Below, piece after piece: positions 11,348 through 19,574 of a stretch of DNA of 27,995 nucleotides (position 1 is its first letter; each line of letters begins with the position of its first letter). A program made the position numbers and the translations under genes. This DNA is from a virus. The notes beneath the pieces are model-generated. The model worked only from the letters and a program-made list of their open reading frames with translations, was not told where the DNA came from and did not search any database. The stretch is taken from positions 1 through 27,995 of IMG/VR virus record IMGVR_UViG_3300046660_000252. One strand, written 5' to 3'.

Positions 11348-13398
11348 CCAAGATGACCGACGCGGATCTGGTGTCCTACCTCGAAGACGAGGCGCGCCAA
11401 GCCCACCTGTTCAATGACGGTGAGCTGCAGGAAGAGCGCGTCAAGGCAATGCGCGCATACACCCGCGAGCCATACGGAAACGAGGAAGAGGGGCGCTCTG
11501 CTGTTGTGGCGTCTGACGTGTTCGACGCTGTTGAAGGCATGCTGCCGGATCTGATCGAGGTGTTCACTAGCTCAGAGAAGGCCGTAGTCTTCGAGCCCGT
11601 CGGCGCCGAGGATGAAGAAGGCGCCGAGCAGGTCACAAACGCCTGCAACTACGTGTTCTACAAGCAGAACAACGGGTTCATGATCCTTTACACGGCCTTG
11701 AAAGACGCGCTTCTGCTCAAGACCGGCTCCGTGAAGTGGTACTACGACAAGAAGCGTGTGCCGACCTTCACTCGATACAACGCCGTCGATGAAATGCAGA
11801 TCGCGCTGTTCATGCAGGACAACCCTGAGGCCGAGATCGTCGAGCAGGAGGAGGCAGAGCCATCCCAGGAGGAAGCTCAGCAGTTCCAGCAGATGGCCGC
11901 CGAGCAGTATCAGATGACCGGCGCCATGCCGGAAATGCCTCGCCGTTTTAATGTCAAGGTTAAGACCATTCAGGAGAAGGGATACTGCTGTGTCGTGGCA
12001 ATCCCTCCTGAAGAGCTGCAGGTGTCCCGCCGGCATGACTCGCCGCTGCTGAAGGACTGCCCCTACGTCTGCCACGTCACCCGCCGCAGCGTCTCTGAGC
12101 TGCGCGAGATGGGCTATGACGTTGAGCCATCGGAAGTCCGCGCCGCCACCTCTGACAACGTGACCGATTACCGCGAGAACAACGGCGGCCGGTTCGACGA
12201 TTGGGAGGATGAAGACCCGGCCGATGAAACCATGGCGCGCGGCTACCTGCGTGATGAATACGTGCTGGTCGACTACGACGGCGACGGCATCGCGGAACGC
12301 CGTAACATCGTGCGCCTTGGTGACCGCATCCTGGCCAACCGCGAGTGCAGCCATGTTCCGATCGCGGCCTGGACGCCGTACATCATGACCCACTCGTTCA
12401 ACGGCATGTCCGTTGCTGATCTGGTCGAGGACTTCCAGCGCATCCACACCACGATCATGCGTCAGCAGCTCGACAACCTGTATCTGGCAAACAATCAGGA
12501 AACCATCGTCACGATGGACAGCCAGGGCAATCCACAGGCAGACATCGACAGTCTGCTCAACCGCCGTCCGGGCGGGATCATCATGGAGAAGCAGGCCGGC
12601 GCTGTTCGTCCATACACAGAACGCTGGCAGGGCATTGAAGCAATGCCGATGCTCGAGCAGTTGCAGGGTGAGAAAGAGAACCGCACCGGCTGGACGCGCT
12701 ACAGCCAGGGTCTCGACGGCGACAGTCTGAACAAGACCGCCACCGGCGCCCAGATGATCATGAATGCCAGCCAGAAGCGCATGAAGCTGATGGCCCGCAT
12801 TGCCGCCGAGTGCCTCGTTGCTCCGATGTTCCAAGGCATCTTCAAGGTGCTGACGGACAACGGCATGGAGGCGCTGAGCTATCGCCTGAATGGCAAGTAC
12901 GTCAAGAGCGACCCGCAAGAATGGCGCGATCAGTACGACATGACGATCAACGTCGGCATCGGCACCGGTGATGTGCAGCAGCAGAACGTGTTCCTGCAGC
13001 AGATCGCGCAGACCCAGGCCATGGTGGCTCAGTCGCCGTTCGCCAAGTCGCTGATGAGCCCTGACAAATTCTTCAATGTGCAGGCGCGATTGGCCGAGAA
13101 TGCCGGGTTCAAGAATCCCGAGGAGTTCTGGGTCGATCCCGCTTCCGTTCCGCCAGAGGCCGATCAGCCACCGCCGCCAGATCCGAAAGTCGTGCTCGAG
13201 CAGGAAAAGCTCAAGAACGACCAGATGAAGACCCAGGCCGAGATGCAGCAGAAGGCCGCTGAAGCCGACAAGGATCGCCAATTCAAGGCTTCCGAGGCCG
13301 ATAAAGACCGTCAGTTCAAGATGGAGATGGAGCTGCTGAGGCTTGACCACGCTGCCGCGCACGCTCACCGCGACGAGGGATACCCGAATGCCCAGTGA
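11344..13398 (+). CDS. Portal protein (P22-like / podoviral type)
   Basis: A 684-residue protein in the portal position, directly after terL. Its long form fits the P22-like portals of podophages: ARQAHLFNDGELQEERVKAMRAYTREPYGNEEEGRSAVVASDVFDAVEGMLPDLIEVF at the start, and the hydrophobic LKDALLLKTGSVKWYYD and PIAAWTPYIMTHSFNGMSVADLVEDFQRIHTTIMRQQLDNLYLANN core. The C-terminus from about residue 620 is a coiled coil rich in Lys, Gln and Ala, with the octad ADKDRQFK repeated in tandem. This may form the barrel-like extension into the head. Twelve copies would form the DNA entry ring and bind the adaptor encoded at 15974. Confidence 0.9.
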   Translation: MTKMTDADLVSYLEDEARQAHLFNDGELQEERVKAMRAYTREPYGNEEEGRSAVVASDVFDAVEGMLPDLIEVFTSSEKAVVFEPVGAEDEEGAEQVTNACNYVFYKQNNGFMILYTALKDALLLKTGSVKWYYDKKRVPTFTRYNAVDEMQIALFMQDNPEAEIVEQEEAEPSQEEAQQFQQMAAEQYQMTGAMPEMPRRFNVKVKTIQEKGYCCVVAIPPEELQVSRRHDSPLLKDCPYVCHVTRRSVSELREMGYDVEPSEVRAATSDNVTDYRENNGGRFDDWEDEDPADETMARGYLRDEYVLVDYDGDGIAERRNIVRLGDRILANRECSHVPIAAWTPYIMTHSFNGMSVADLVEDFQRIHTTIMRQQLDNLYLANNQETIVTMDSQGNPQADIDSLLNRRPGGIIMEKQAGAVRPYTERWQGIEAMPMLEQLQGEKENRTGWTRYSQGLDGDSLNKTATGAQMIMNASQKRMKLMARIAAECLVAPMFQGIFKVLTDNGMEALSYRLNGKYVKSDPQEWRDQYDMTINVGIGTGDVQQQNVFLQQIAQTQAMVAQSPFAKSLMSPDKFFNVQARLAENAGFKNPEEFWVDPASVPPEADQPPPPDPKVVLEQEKLKNDQMKTQAEMQQKAAEADKDRQFKASEADKDRQFKMEMELLRLDHAAAHAHRDEGYPNAQ

Positions 13399-13684
13399 TT
13401 CCGATCTGCTGGACCAGCAAGGCCGTGGACAGGTCGCGCTCCAGTTGCTGGAAAACGAGCTGCTGAAGGAGGCGCTGGACGCCATCGATCGAGAGGTGAT
13501 GGAACAGTGGATTGGCTGCCCGGCTCGCGACAAAGAGGGCAAAGAAGCCCTCTGGCAGCTCATCAAGACCAGTCGCAAGTTCCGAGAGGTGCTGATCGGG
13601 TACATCGATACAGGCAAGCTGGCCACGCACAGGCTTAAGCAGTACGAGGAGCAGGGGCGAATCGCCAGTCTGTTCCGCAAATAA
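13388..13684 (+). CDS. Small protein between portal and scaffold
   Basis: A 98-residue protein, overlapping the portal stop by 11 nt and preceded by GAGGG. It is almost wholly helical and charged: QGRGQVALQLLENELLKEALDAIDREVMEQWIGCPARDKEGKEALWQLIKTSRKFREVLIGYIDTGKL. The 'W...p.rD.e.rE.lw..l.....f...l' pattern is found in small head-region proteins of many phages with DUF5309-type capsids. It may be a head-assembly or packaging accessory protein. I do not know a demonstrated role. Confidence 0.8.
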   Translation: MPSDSDLLDQQGRGQVALQLLENELLKEALDAIDREVMEQWIGCPARDKEGKEALWQLIKTSRKFREVLIGYIDTGKLATHRLKQYEEQGRIASLFRK

Positions 13685-13702
13685 CAACGATTTCAACTAC
13701 AG

Positions 13703-13725
13703 CCCGCCATTGCGCGGGTTTTTTT
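13703..13725 (+). terminator. Intrinsic terminator between packaging and capsid genes
   Basis: CCCGC/GCGGG stem (13703-13707/13714-13718) with a 6-nt loop and seven T (13719-13725). It splits the late operon just before scaffold and capsid, so read-through needs antitermination, or a promoter must follow. Confidence 0.8.
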
Positions 13726-13757
13726 ATGCCCGCCAGCCGGGCGAACTGGAGTGAGTG

Positions 13758-14627
13758 ATGGACACCAACCAAGAAAGTGGAGTGTCGCTGGATGACGTAT
13801 CCGAGCTTCTGGACGAAGCGCCCGAGCAGGTCGAAGAAGGCGAAGCAGCCGTAGCCGAAGCACTCCCTGAAGAGGAAGAGCAAGCCGAGGCCACGGAAGA
13901 AGACGACGGCGAGCTGGTCGAGATCGAGGGCAAGTCCTACCGGGTTCCGAAGGAACTCAAGGGCATGGTCCTCATGCACAAGGATTACACCCAGAAAACC
14001 CAAGAGGTAGCCGATCTTCGTCGTGAGGTTGAGGGGCGTGCGCAAGCCCTCCAGCAGCACGAACAAGTGTTGGGCGCCTCCTTTGAGAAGGCTGTCGAGT
14101 TCCGCCAAGTGCAGGACCGGCTCGCCCAATTCGAGGCTCTGGACTGGAACGCGTTGGTTGATGCGGACCCGGCACAGGCCCAAAAGCTGACCATTGCGTA
14201 TCAACAGCTTCAGCGAGAGGCGCAAACCAAGTTTTCAGAACTGCAGCAGACCCAGGCCCAGGCTCAGCAACTGACGGCAACCCAGCGTCAGCAAATGCTC
14301 GCCCAGGCTGAACAGGATCTGAAGGCACGACTGCCGAACTTTGGGCCGCAGACCGCCCAGCAGATCCGCAAGACAGCCGAAGAGCATTACGGCATCAAAA
14401 GCGAGGAGCTCGAAGGCCTCGCAGACGCCCGTTACGTGCACGTCCTGCATGACGCCATGAAGTGGCGTGAGCTTCAGGCCAAACAGCCTCAAGCCATGCG
14501 CAAAGTCGCTGAAGCGGCCCCGGCAATAAAGCCGCAGCCCGCTCAGCAAAAGCCCCGAACCAATCAAGCCGCCTTCGACCGACTCAAGAAAAATGGTCGC
14601 GCCGAAGATCTGGCTGCTTTGCTCTGA
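13758..14627 (+). CDS. Scaffolding protein
   Basis: A 289-residue protein just before the capsid gene. Residues 1-50 are extremely acidic (EEGEAAVAEALPEEEEQAEATEEDDGE). The segment VEIEGKSYRVPKELKGMVLMHKDYTQKTQEVADLR that follows is a motif I recognise from scaffold proteins of this capsid type. Residues about 70-190 form a long Gln-rich coiled coil, and the C-terminus is a short basic capsid-binding tail (AAFDRLKKNGRAEDLAALL). Acidic N-terminus, coiled coil and basic end match internal scaffolds that guide procapsid assembly and are then removed. GTG 13755 is an alternative start, but ATG 13758 has the better spacing. Confidence 0.9.
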   Translation: MDTNQESGVSLDDVSELLDEAPEQVEEGEAAVAEALPEEEEQAEATEEDDGELVEIEGKSYRVPKELKGMVLMHKDYTQKTQEVADLRREVEGRAQALQQHEQVLGASFEKAVEFRQVQDRLAQFEALDWNALVDADPAQAQKLTIAYQQLQREAQTKFSELQQTQAQAQQLTATQRQQMLAQAEQDLKARLPNFGPQTAQQIRKTAEEHYGIKSEELEGLADARYVHVLHDAMKWRELQAKQPQAMRKVAEAAPAIKPQPAQQKPRTNQAAFDRLKKNGRAEDLAALL

Positions 14628-14639
14628 GGAGAGTAAGCC

Positions 14640-15611
14640 ATGACCCAACCTACCAACACCTTCGACTCCTACGCCGCTGTAGGTAACCGCGAAGACCTGC
14701 AAGACAAGATCTACATGGTGTCGCCGGAGAAGACCCCGATCGTCTCCTCGATCCGCCGCTTCAAGGCTGAACAACGCCTGCACGAATGGCAGCGCGACAA
14801 CCTGGCAACGCCGAACAAGGACAACGCCGTCATTGAAGGCGACGACCGTACCGGCACCGCGCTGACTCCGACCGGGCGCGTGGCTAACACCGTGCAACTG
14901 TTCGACAAGGTTGCCATCGTGTCCACCACGCAGGAAAAGACCAAGTCCGCCGGCCGTTCTTCCGAAATGAAGTACCAAGTCGCGAAGAAAATGGTCGAGT
15001 TGAAGCGCGATCTGGAAGCAATGGTGCTGTCCGACAACGTGGCAGTGGCTGGCAACAGCACCACCGCGCGCAAGTCGGCCGGCCTCGGCGCCATGATCTA
15101 CAGCAACGTGAGCCACGGCGGCGCGGGCGCTACTCCGGCCCACACTTCCGGCCTGGCAACTGTTGCTCAGACCGCCGGCACCAACCGGGCATTCACTGAG
15201 GCGCTGCTGAAGGGCGTGCTGCAAAGCATCTTCACCAACAGCGGCGAGATGCCTTCCATCATCAGCCTGACGCCGAGCCACAAAGGCACGTTCTCCGGCT
15301 TCGCAGGTATCGCGGTCAACCGCTTCAACGTGAGCAAGGGCAAGCAGGGCGTCATCGTCGGCGGCGCGGACGTGTACATGTCCGACTTCGGCGAACTGAC
15401 TGTCGTGCCGAACTACATCCAAGGCACCGCCAACGCCAACACCGCGTTCATCTTGAACCCGGAATACGCGGGCATCGCTTACCTGGGTGGCTTCAAGTCG
15501 GAAGAGCTGGCAAAAACCGGCCACACCCAGAAGGAGCTGGTGTCCGTCGAGGCGTGCCTAGTTGTTACCTCGGAAACCGCTCAAGGCAAGGTTGCCAACC
15601 TGACGCCGTAA
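14640..15611 (+). CDS. Major capsid protein (SU10-like, DUF5309 family)
   Basis: A 323-residue protein with a strong GAGGAGAG site. MTQPTNTFDSYAAVGNREDLQDKIYMVSPEKTPIVSSIRRFKA is the conserved opening of the SU10/DUF5309 capsid group, which has the HK97 fold. The middle (TTQEKTKSAGRSSEMKYQVAKKMVELKRDLEAMVLSDN) corresponds to the spine helix. The C-terminus (YLGGFKSEELAKTGHTQKELVSVEACLVVTSETAQGKV) matches the closing strands. This family is typical of podophages with P22-like portals. It is followed by a strong terminator at 15630, fitting high, separate expression. Confidence 0.94.
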   Translation: MTQPTNTFDSYAAVGNREDLQDKIYMVSPEKTPIVSSIRRFKAEQRLHEWQRDNLATPNKDNAVIEGDDRTGTALTPTGRVANTVQLFDKVAIVSTTQEKTKSAGRSSEMKYQVAKKMVELKRDLEAMVLSDNVAVAGNSTTARKSAGLGAMIYSNVSHGGAGATPAHTSGLATVAQTAGTNRAFTEALLKGVLQSIFTNSGEMPSIISLTPSHKGTFSGFAGIAVNRFNVSKGKQGVIVGGADVYMSDFGELTVVPNYIQGTANANTAFILNPEYAGIAYLGGFKSEELAKTGHTQKELVSVEACLVVTSETAQGKVANLTP

Positions 15612-15629
15612 AGGGCAGCGGCATGGGAT

Positions 15630-15653
15630 GGGGGCTTCGGCCCCCTTTCTTTT
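15630..15653 (+). terminator. UUCG-capped intrinsic terminator after the capsid gene
   Basis: GGGGGC-TTCG-GCCCCC (15630-15645) is a six-pair all-GC stem with the very stable TTCG tetraloop, followed by TTTCTTTT. It ends the capsid unit and would reduce expression of the connector genes relative to capsid. Confidence 0.85.
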
Positions 15654-15680
15654 GCCTGTCGGAAATGCTCGGGAGTGAAC

Positions 15681-15977
15681 ATGACCAAGATTACCGAACA
15701 TGACGCACAGACGGGGATTACCACGTCGGTGCATTACCTTGATGACAAGACTGTCATCCAGAAGACATACGACGCGCAACCACTGATCGAAGCCGCCGCG
15801 AGTATGCGCGCCGCCACAGAAGGTGAGAGCTGGGGCGAGATGCGGCACGTCGGCTTCATCCCGATGGCTGAACTCGGCACGATGATGCGCCAGGATGGGG
15901 GATTTGACCGCGCTCGACTGATCGCATGGCTAAAGGCCAACCCGAAACTCGCAACATTCAGCAAGGTTCTGCGATGA
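15681..15977 (+). CDS. Small protein between capsid and adaptor genes
   Basis: A 98-residue protein from ATG 15681 (GGGAG at 15671-15675). The first half is strand-rich (TKITEHDAQTGITTSVHYLDDKTVIQKTYDAQPLIEAAASMRAAT). The second half, WGEMRHVGFIPMAELGTMMRQDGGFDRARLIAWLKANPKLATFSKVLR, is a motif I recall from small proteins next to DUF5309 capsids. A minor virion or head-completion role is possible. Its stop overlaps the adaptor start (ATGA). Confidence 0.75.
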   Translation: MTKITEHDAQTGITTSVHYLDDKTVIQKTYDAQPLIEAAASMRAATEGESWGEMRHVGFIPMAELGTMMRQDGGFDRARLIAWLKANPKLATFSKVLR

Positions 15978-16543
15978 ATTATTCCGACATCAGCACGCGC
16001 ATTGCAGACTGGATCAACCGTGGCGATCTGACGGCTCGTATCCCAGATTTTATTGCGCTGGCTGAGGAGCGGATGAACCGCGCGCTACGCGTCCGGCAAA
16101 TGGAGTCGTCGCTGGCCGCTACTGCGATCACTGACAACCAGATCACGCCCGCCGCCGACGTGGTAGACGTGAAGGCTCTATGGATTCCGAACTACGAGCA
16201 AACCCCGCTCAAGCCTCAGACCCTTGAGTCCGTCATCGCTGGCGGGTATCAAGGCACGCCAACCATGTATGCATGGGATGGCGCAGACCTGCGCTTTGAC
16301 GGCGCCGGTGACGTTCAGGGCGTGCTGTACGTGAAGATCCCCGCGCTATCCACTGCCACGGTCAACTGGGTCAGCCAGGGCCCATGGAGCCTGTATTTGT
16401 GGGGCGCACTGATGGAGGCCTCCTTATTCGTGAAAGACGATGCAGCGGCAGCTACTTGGGAGGGACGGTTTCAGCAGGTGCTTGATGAGCTGCGCGGCAA
16501 TGATCAGCGCCGGTCCGGGCCAATGGTTGCGAGGGCGCGCTGA
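15974..16543 (+). CDS. Head-tail adaptor protein
   Basis: A 189-residue protein. The opening YSDISTRIADWINRGDLTARIPDFIALAEERMNRALRVRQMES is the conserved start of the phage adaptor family that docks under the portal (P22 gp4 / T7 gp11-like role). The middle LESVIAGGYQGTPTMYAWDGADLRF followed by strands, and LYLWGALMEASLFVKDDAAAATWEGRFQQVLDEL at the end, complete the family pattern. I use ATG 15974, which overlaps the preceding stop. It links the portal ring to the tail nozzle encoded next (TGATG overlap). Confidence 0.85.
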   Translation: MNYSDISTRIADWINRGDLTARIPDFIALAEERMNRALRVRQMESSLAATAITDNQITPAADVVDVKALWIPNYEQTPLKPQTLESVIAGGYQGTPTMYAWDGADLRFDGAGDVQGVLYVKIPALSTATVNWVSQGPWSLYLWGALMEASLFVKDDAAAATWEGRFQQVLDELRGNDQRRSGPMVARAR

Positions 16544-17988
16544 TGATCCCTCTCTTGGGTTTTGCGCCTGACGCAGACGCCACTACGCCGGGCGTGCTTA
16601 CCTTATGCTCGAACCTGATTCCATATGAAAACGGCATGGAAGGTGCGCCTGAACCAACCACCCCGGCATCAACGCCCGCATTGCCCGCCGCGTGTCTTGG
16701 CGCAGCGGTTGTATCAAAGCTCGACGACACACGCCGCATCATCGCCGGCACCACCACGAAGCTGTACGAGCTTGTTTCTGGTGCCTGGAGCGACGTTTCC
16801 CGCGCGTCGCCATACGGTGGCGGTGTGGATACCCGGTGGGCGATCACTCAGTTTGGTGACGCTACCCTCTGCGCGAACCGGGCCGATGTGATTCAGCGCT
16901 CGACCGGGGCTGCTTTCGCTGATGTAGCAACCGCACCGAAGGCTGAGATCATTTTCACTGTTGGGGCCTTCGTCATGGCCCTGAACACCAACGACGGTTC
17001 GGAAAAGCCGGATGGCTGGCACTGCTGTGCCGCGTTTGACGACACGTCGTGGACGCCAAGTCTCGCCACTCAGGCGACGTCCGGGCGCCTTGTGGCCACT
17101 GCGGGGCGCCTGACTGCTGGGGCGCGCCTTGGCGAGTACGCCATCGCCTACAAACAGCGTTCGATTTACCTCGGGCAATACGTTGGCGCGCCGACCGTGT
17201 GGAACTGGATTCAGGTTCCCGGTGGTGACGCTGGCTGCGTGGGCAAAGAGGCGATTTGCGATATCGGCGGCGCCCACTTCTTCGTCGGCGACGACAATAT
17301 GTGGATTTTTGACGGCACTCGGCCTGTCGCGGTTGCCGAGGGCGCGGTGCGTCAGTTCTTCTTCGACAATTCAAACCCAGCCTACCGCTACAGAACCATC
17401 TGCATTTTTGATCGGCAGAAGAACCTTGTGTGGGTTTTTTACCCGTCCCTCGGCGCAAGTTCCCCCAACGCCGCCCTGGTGTACCACATCAGCGCCAAGA
17501 AATGGGGCGTGGCCAATCGCAGCATTGAAGCGGCTCTGAACTACGTCGCTGCCGGCGTTACGATTGATGAGTTGCCTTCGATCTCTCCGACGATTGACGG
17601 CCTTGCGCCTTACTCGTTCGACTCGCAGTTCTGGCTTTCTGGCGGCAAGTCACTGTCGGTGTTCAACACGTCGCACCAGTTGCAGGCGATGACTGGGGCA
17701 TCAACGATCAGCGCAATGGGCACTGGTGAAGTCGGCGATGACGACGCTGTGTCCTCACTCAACAAGATCAGGTTGCGCTACGCCCGATCGCCCGTATCGG
17801 CCACGGTGCAAACCTTCATTCAGATGAACTCAGGGGTTGGCTTTACTGCCGGCGCCAGTGGCGCTGTGGTGGATGGCAAGTTCGACATGCGCCAGACCGC
17901 CCGGTGGCACAAGGCGACATTCAATTTCGTCGGCCCGGTGCGCATCACCGCGATGGACGCAAATCTTGTTCCTGCGGGTGGACGTTGA
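16543..17988 (+). CDS. Tail nozzle / stabilisation protein (P22 gp10-like position)
   Basis: A 481-residue, beta-rich protein right after the adaptor. It contains repeated short blades with W/Y-rich turns and 'GT..L' motifs (RRIIAGTTTKLYELVSGAWSDVS, QFGDATLCANRADVIQ, GEYAIAYKQRSIYLGQYVGAPTVWNWIQVPG, AHFFVGDDNMWIFDGTRPVAV, NLVWVFYPS). This suggests a beta-propeller, the fold of the podoviral nozzle protein that closes the DNA channel. The conserved 'lf.v...nMwifDG..p' pattern is common in phages of this type. Role assigned from fold pattern and gene order. Confidence 0.8.
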   Translation: MIPLLGFAPDADATTPGVLTLCSNLIPYENGMEGAPEPTTPASTPALPAACLGAAVVSKLDDTRRIIAGTTTKLYELVSGAWSDVSRASPYGGGVDTRWAITQFGDATLCANRADVIQRSTGAAFADVATAPKAEIIFTVGAFVMALNTNDGSEKPDGWHCCAAFDDTSWTPSLATQATSGRLVATAGRLTAGARLGEYAIAYKQRSIYLGQYVGAPTVWNWIQVPGGDAGCVGKEAICDIGGAHFFVGDDNMWIFDGTRPVAVAEGAVRQFFFDNSNPAYRYRTICIFDRQKNLVWVFYPSLGASSPNAALVYHISAKKWGVANRSIEAALNYVAAGVTIDELPSISPTIDGLAPYSFDSQFWLSGGKSLSVFNTSHQLQAMTGASTISAMGTGEVGDDDAVSSLNKIRLRYARSPVSATVQTFIQMNSGVGFTAGASGAVVDGKFDMRQTARWHKATFNFVGPVRITAMDANLVPAGGR

Positions 17989-17989
17989 G

Positions 17990-18283
17990 ATGAAGACAAA
18001 CACAACGCCAAGGGTTGGCGTAAACGACCCGATCCTGCAGCGAGAACTGCGCGAGCACGCCACGCAGATCAACCTGCTGTCAGAGGGGCGCATTGCCGGC
18101 TCATACACAGCTCTCGCCGCCGCGCCCACCAGTGGCGCCTGGATGCAAGGTGACAAGGTCGCAAACTCTGCTCCATCAGAGCTCGGCACCGCCGGCTCAA
18201 AATACTTCGTCGATGGCTGGACCTGTGTTGTCTCTGGAACTCCCGGCACATGGGTGCAGCGCCGCTGCCTGACAGGTAACTGA
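17990..18283 (+). CDS. Small tail protein
   Basis: A 97-residue protein starting at ATG 17990, one base after the previous stop region; the longer frame upstream is an overlap artefact. The N-terminus (DPILQRELREHATQINLLSEGRI) is a short coiled coil. The C-terminal domain, YTALAAAPTSGAWMQGDKVANSAPSELGTAGSKYFVDGWTCVVSGTPGTWVQRRCLTGN, is a beta-rich unit. I recall similar units in small tail proteins and in the N-terminal parts of tail spikes. It may trimerise and attach to the tail hub. The exact role is unknown. Confidence 0.75.
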   Translation: MKTNTTPRVGVNDPILQRELREHATQINLLSEGRIAGSYTALAAAPTSGAWMQGDKVANSAPSELGTAGSKYFVDGWTCVVSGTPGTWVQRRCLTGN

Positions 18284-18693
18284 TGAACAAACTGATCGCG
18301 GTGCCTACCACGCATATCGATGTGGCCTGGAAAGAGGGCGCGCACAACCTAGGGCTGGCCTGCGCCACATCTGGCGGCGAGATCACTGGGGACCAGCTGA
18401 AAATGATGCTGAGCCGGGGTGAGCGCAGCCTATTTCGGCTGGACTGTGACGATAAGGTCGCTGGCTGGGGCGTGATTGGCGTTGAGCAGATGCCGAATTT
18501 CCGTGTGCTGTTTGTCTACGAGCTGTATGCGCCGGGCGGCAGCTTTGAAACCTTTTTCGCCGAACTCAAAAACATGGCGGCCGCCTTTGGCTGCTTGCGA
18601 ATTCGCTGTGCGGCCAAGCCTGCACAGGAGCGTCTCTATCGGCAGCGCTGCGGATTTGCGCCTGTCTACCAAGTCCTGGAGGTCGAACTGTGA
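18283..18693 (+). CDS. GNAT-fold-like virion-region protein
   Basis: A 136-residue protein with a TGATG start overlap. The pattern MMLSRGERSLFRLDCDDKVAGWGVIGVEQ ... RVLFVYELYAPGGSFETFFAELKNMAAAFGCLRIRCAAKPAQERLYRQRCGFAPVYQVLEVEL follows the acetyltransferase (GNAT) fold. It has a central strand pair, then a helix and a terminal 'Y...GF.pv...le..l' segment. A clear acetyl-CoA-binding Q/R-X-X-G-X-G/A loop is absent, so catalysis is doubtful. Podophages often carry such a protein just before the internal virion genes, where a structural or assembly role is presumed. Confidence 0.75.
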   Translation: MNKLIAVPTTHIDVAWKEGAHNLGLACATSGGEITGDQLKMMLSRGERSLFRLDCDDKVAGWGVIGVEQMPNFRVLFVYELYAPGGSFETFFAELKNMAAAFGCLRIRCAAKPAQERLYRQRCGFAPVYQVLEVEL

Positions 18694-19574
18694 ATATTGA
18701 TGCCTTGCACGAACAGCTTAGCGCGGAGTTCGGCGGCCCGGCGATGGGTGCTCTGCCGGCGTTCATCGGGGACGTCATTCGCCCTCACAAGGGTGGCAGC
18801 GGGCAATCCAGCTCGACCACTCAAAGCATTCCGACCGAGCTCAAGCCACTGGCCGCCGCGTACAGCGACAAGGCCATGCAGCTGTCGAACACTCCCTACC
18901 AGAGTTACGGCGGCCAGCAGGTCGCGGACATCAACGGGTTTCAGAACTCCACCACAGCTCGTCTCGGTCAGATCTTCAATACCGGCGACTCCTCGATGAA
19001 CGCCGCTCGCAACGCGGTTACCAGTGGGCTCACCTCCGGCAAGGCCGCGACTGCGAACCCGTACGCCGGTTCGAACCAATATCTGCAGCAGAACATTGAC
19101 GCGGCGATGGGCGACATCACCCGCAACTACAACGACGCCATTGCGCCCGGCCTCACCACGCAAATGGTCGGCTCCGGTTCATTCGGGAACACCGGCAATC
19201 AGGCCGCGACCCAAAACTCGATGAACGACCTGACCAAGAATCTTGCAAACACCGCTTCCGGTATGCGCATGCAGGACTACACCGCCCAGCAGCAACTGGC
19301 CGAGAGTTACGCCAACCGCAACGACCAGATGAAGAGCCAGATGTTAGGCCTGGCGCCGGGATACGAAAGCCAAGCCATGAACGTCGCAAACAACTTCGGC
19401 CAGCAGGCCAACATGTATCAGGACAACCAGCAGCAGCAGCTTGACGCGCAGTATCAGAACTGGTCAGACATGCAGAACGACCCGTACAAAAAGCTGGCTG
19501 CGATGTCCGGCGTATTTGGCTCCGGCCTGGGCAACACGTCGTCCACGAAACAATCCGGCGGGGGTGGTAAATGA
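18690..19574 (+). CDS. Putative internal virion / ejection protein 1
   Basis: A 294-residue protein with a GTG start (18690) preceded by GGAGG. It is rich in Asn, Gln, Ser, Ala and Gly, e.g. YAGSNQYLQQNIDAAMGDITRNYNDAIAPGLTTQMVGSGSFGNTGNQAATQNSMNDLTKNLANTASGM. The region HKGGSGQSSSTTQSIPTELKPLAAAY is a flexible linker. Long helical Gln/Asn-rich stretches without enzyme motifs, placed between the tail and further such genes, are typical of podoviral ejection proteins. These leave the head with the DNA and form a channel across the envelope. Homology to P22 gp7/gp20/gp16 is not visible; this rests on composition and gene order. Confidence 0.7.
   Translation: MNIDALHEQLSAEFGGPAMGALPAFIGDVIRPHKGGSGQSSSTTQSIPTELKPLAAAYSDKAMQLSNTPYQSYGGQQVADINGFQNSTTARLGQIFNTGDSSMNAARNAVTSGLTSGKAATANPYAGSNQYLQQNIDAAMGDITRNYNDAIAPGLTTQMVGSGSFGNTGNQAATQNSMNDLTKNLANTASGMRMQDYTAQQQLAESYANRNDQMKSQMLGLAPGYESQAMNVANNFGQQANMYQDNQQQQLDAQYQNWSDMQNDPYKKLAAMSGVFGSGLGNTSSTKQSGGGGK

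Noticed and set aside
11572-13680. Very long minus-strand open frame opposite the portal gene (702 codons)
   Set aside because: A shadow of high-GC coding bias; no start signals, and its composition mirrors the portal codons.
14235-15524. Long minus-strand open frame opposite scaffold and capsid genes
   Set aside because: Same reason: mirrors well-supported plus-strand genes and has no ribosome-binding site or family pattern.
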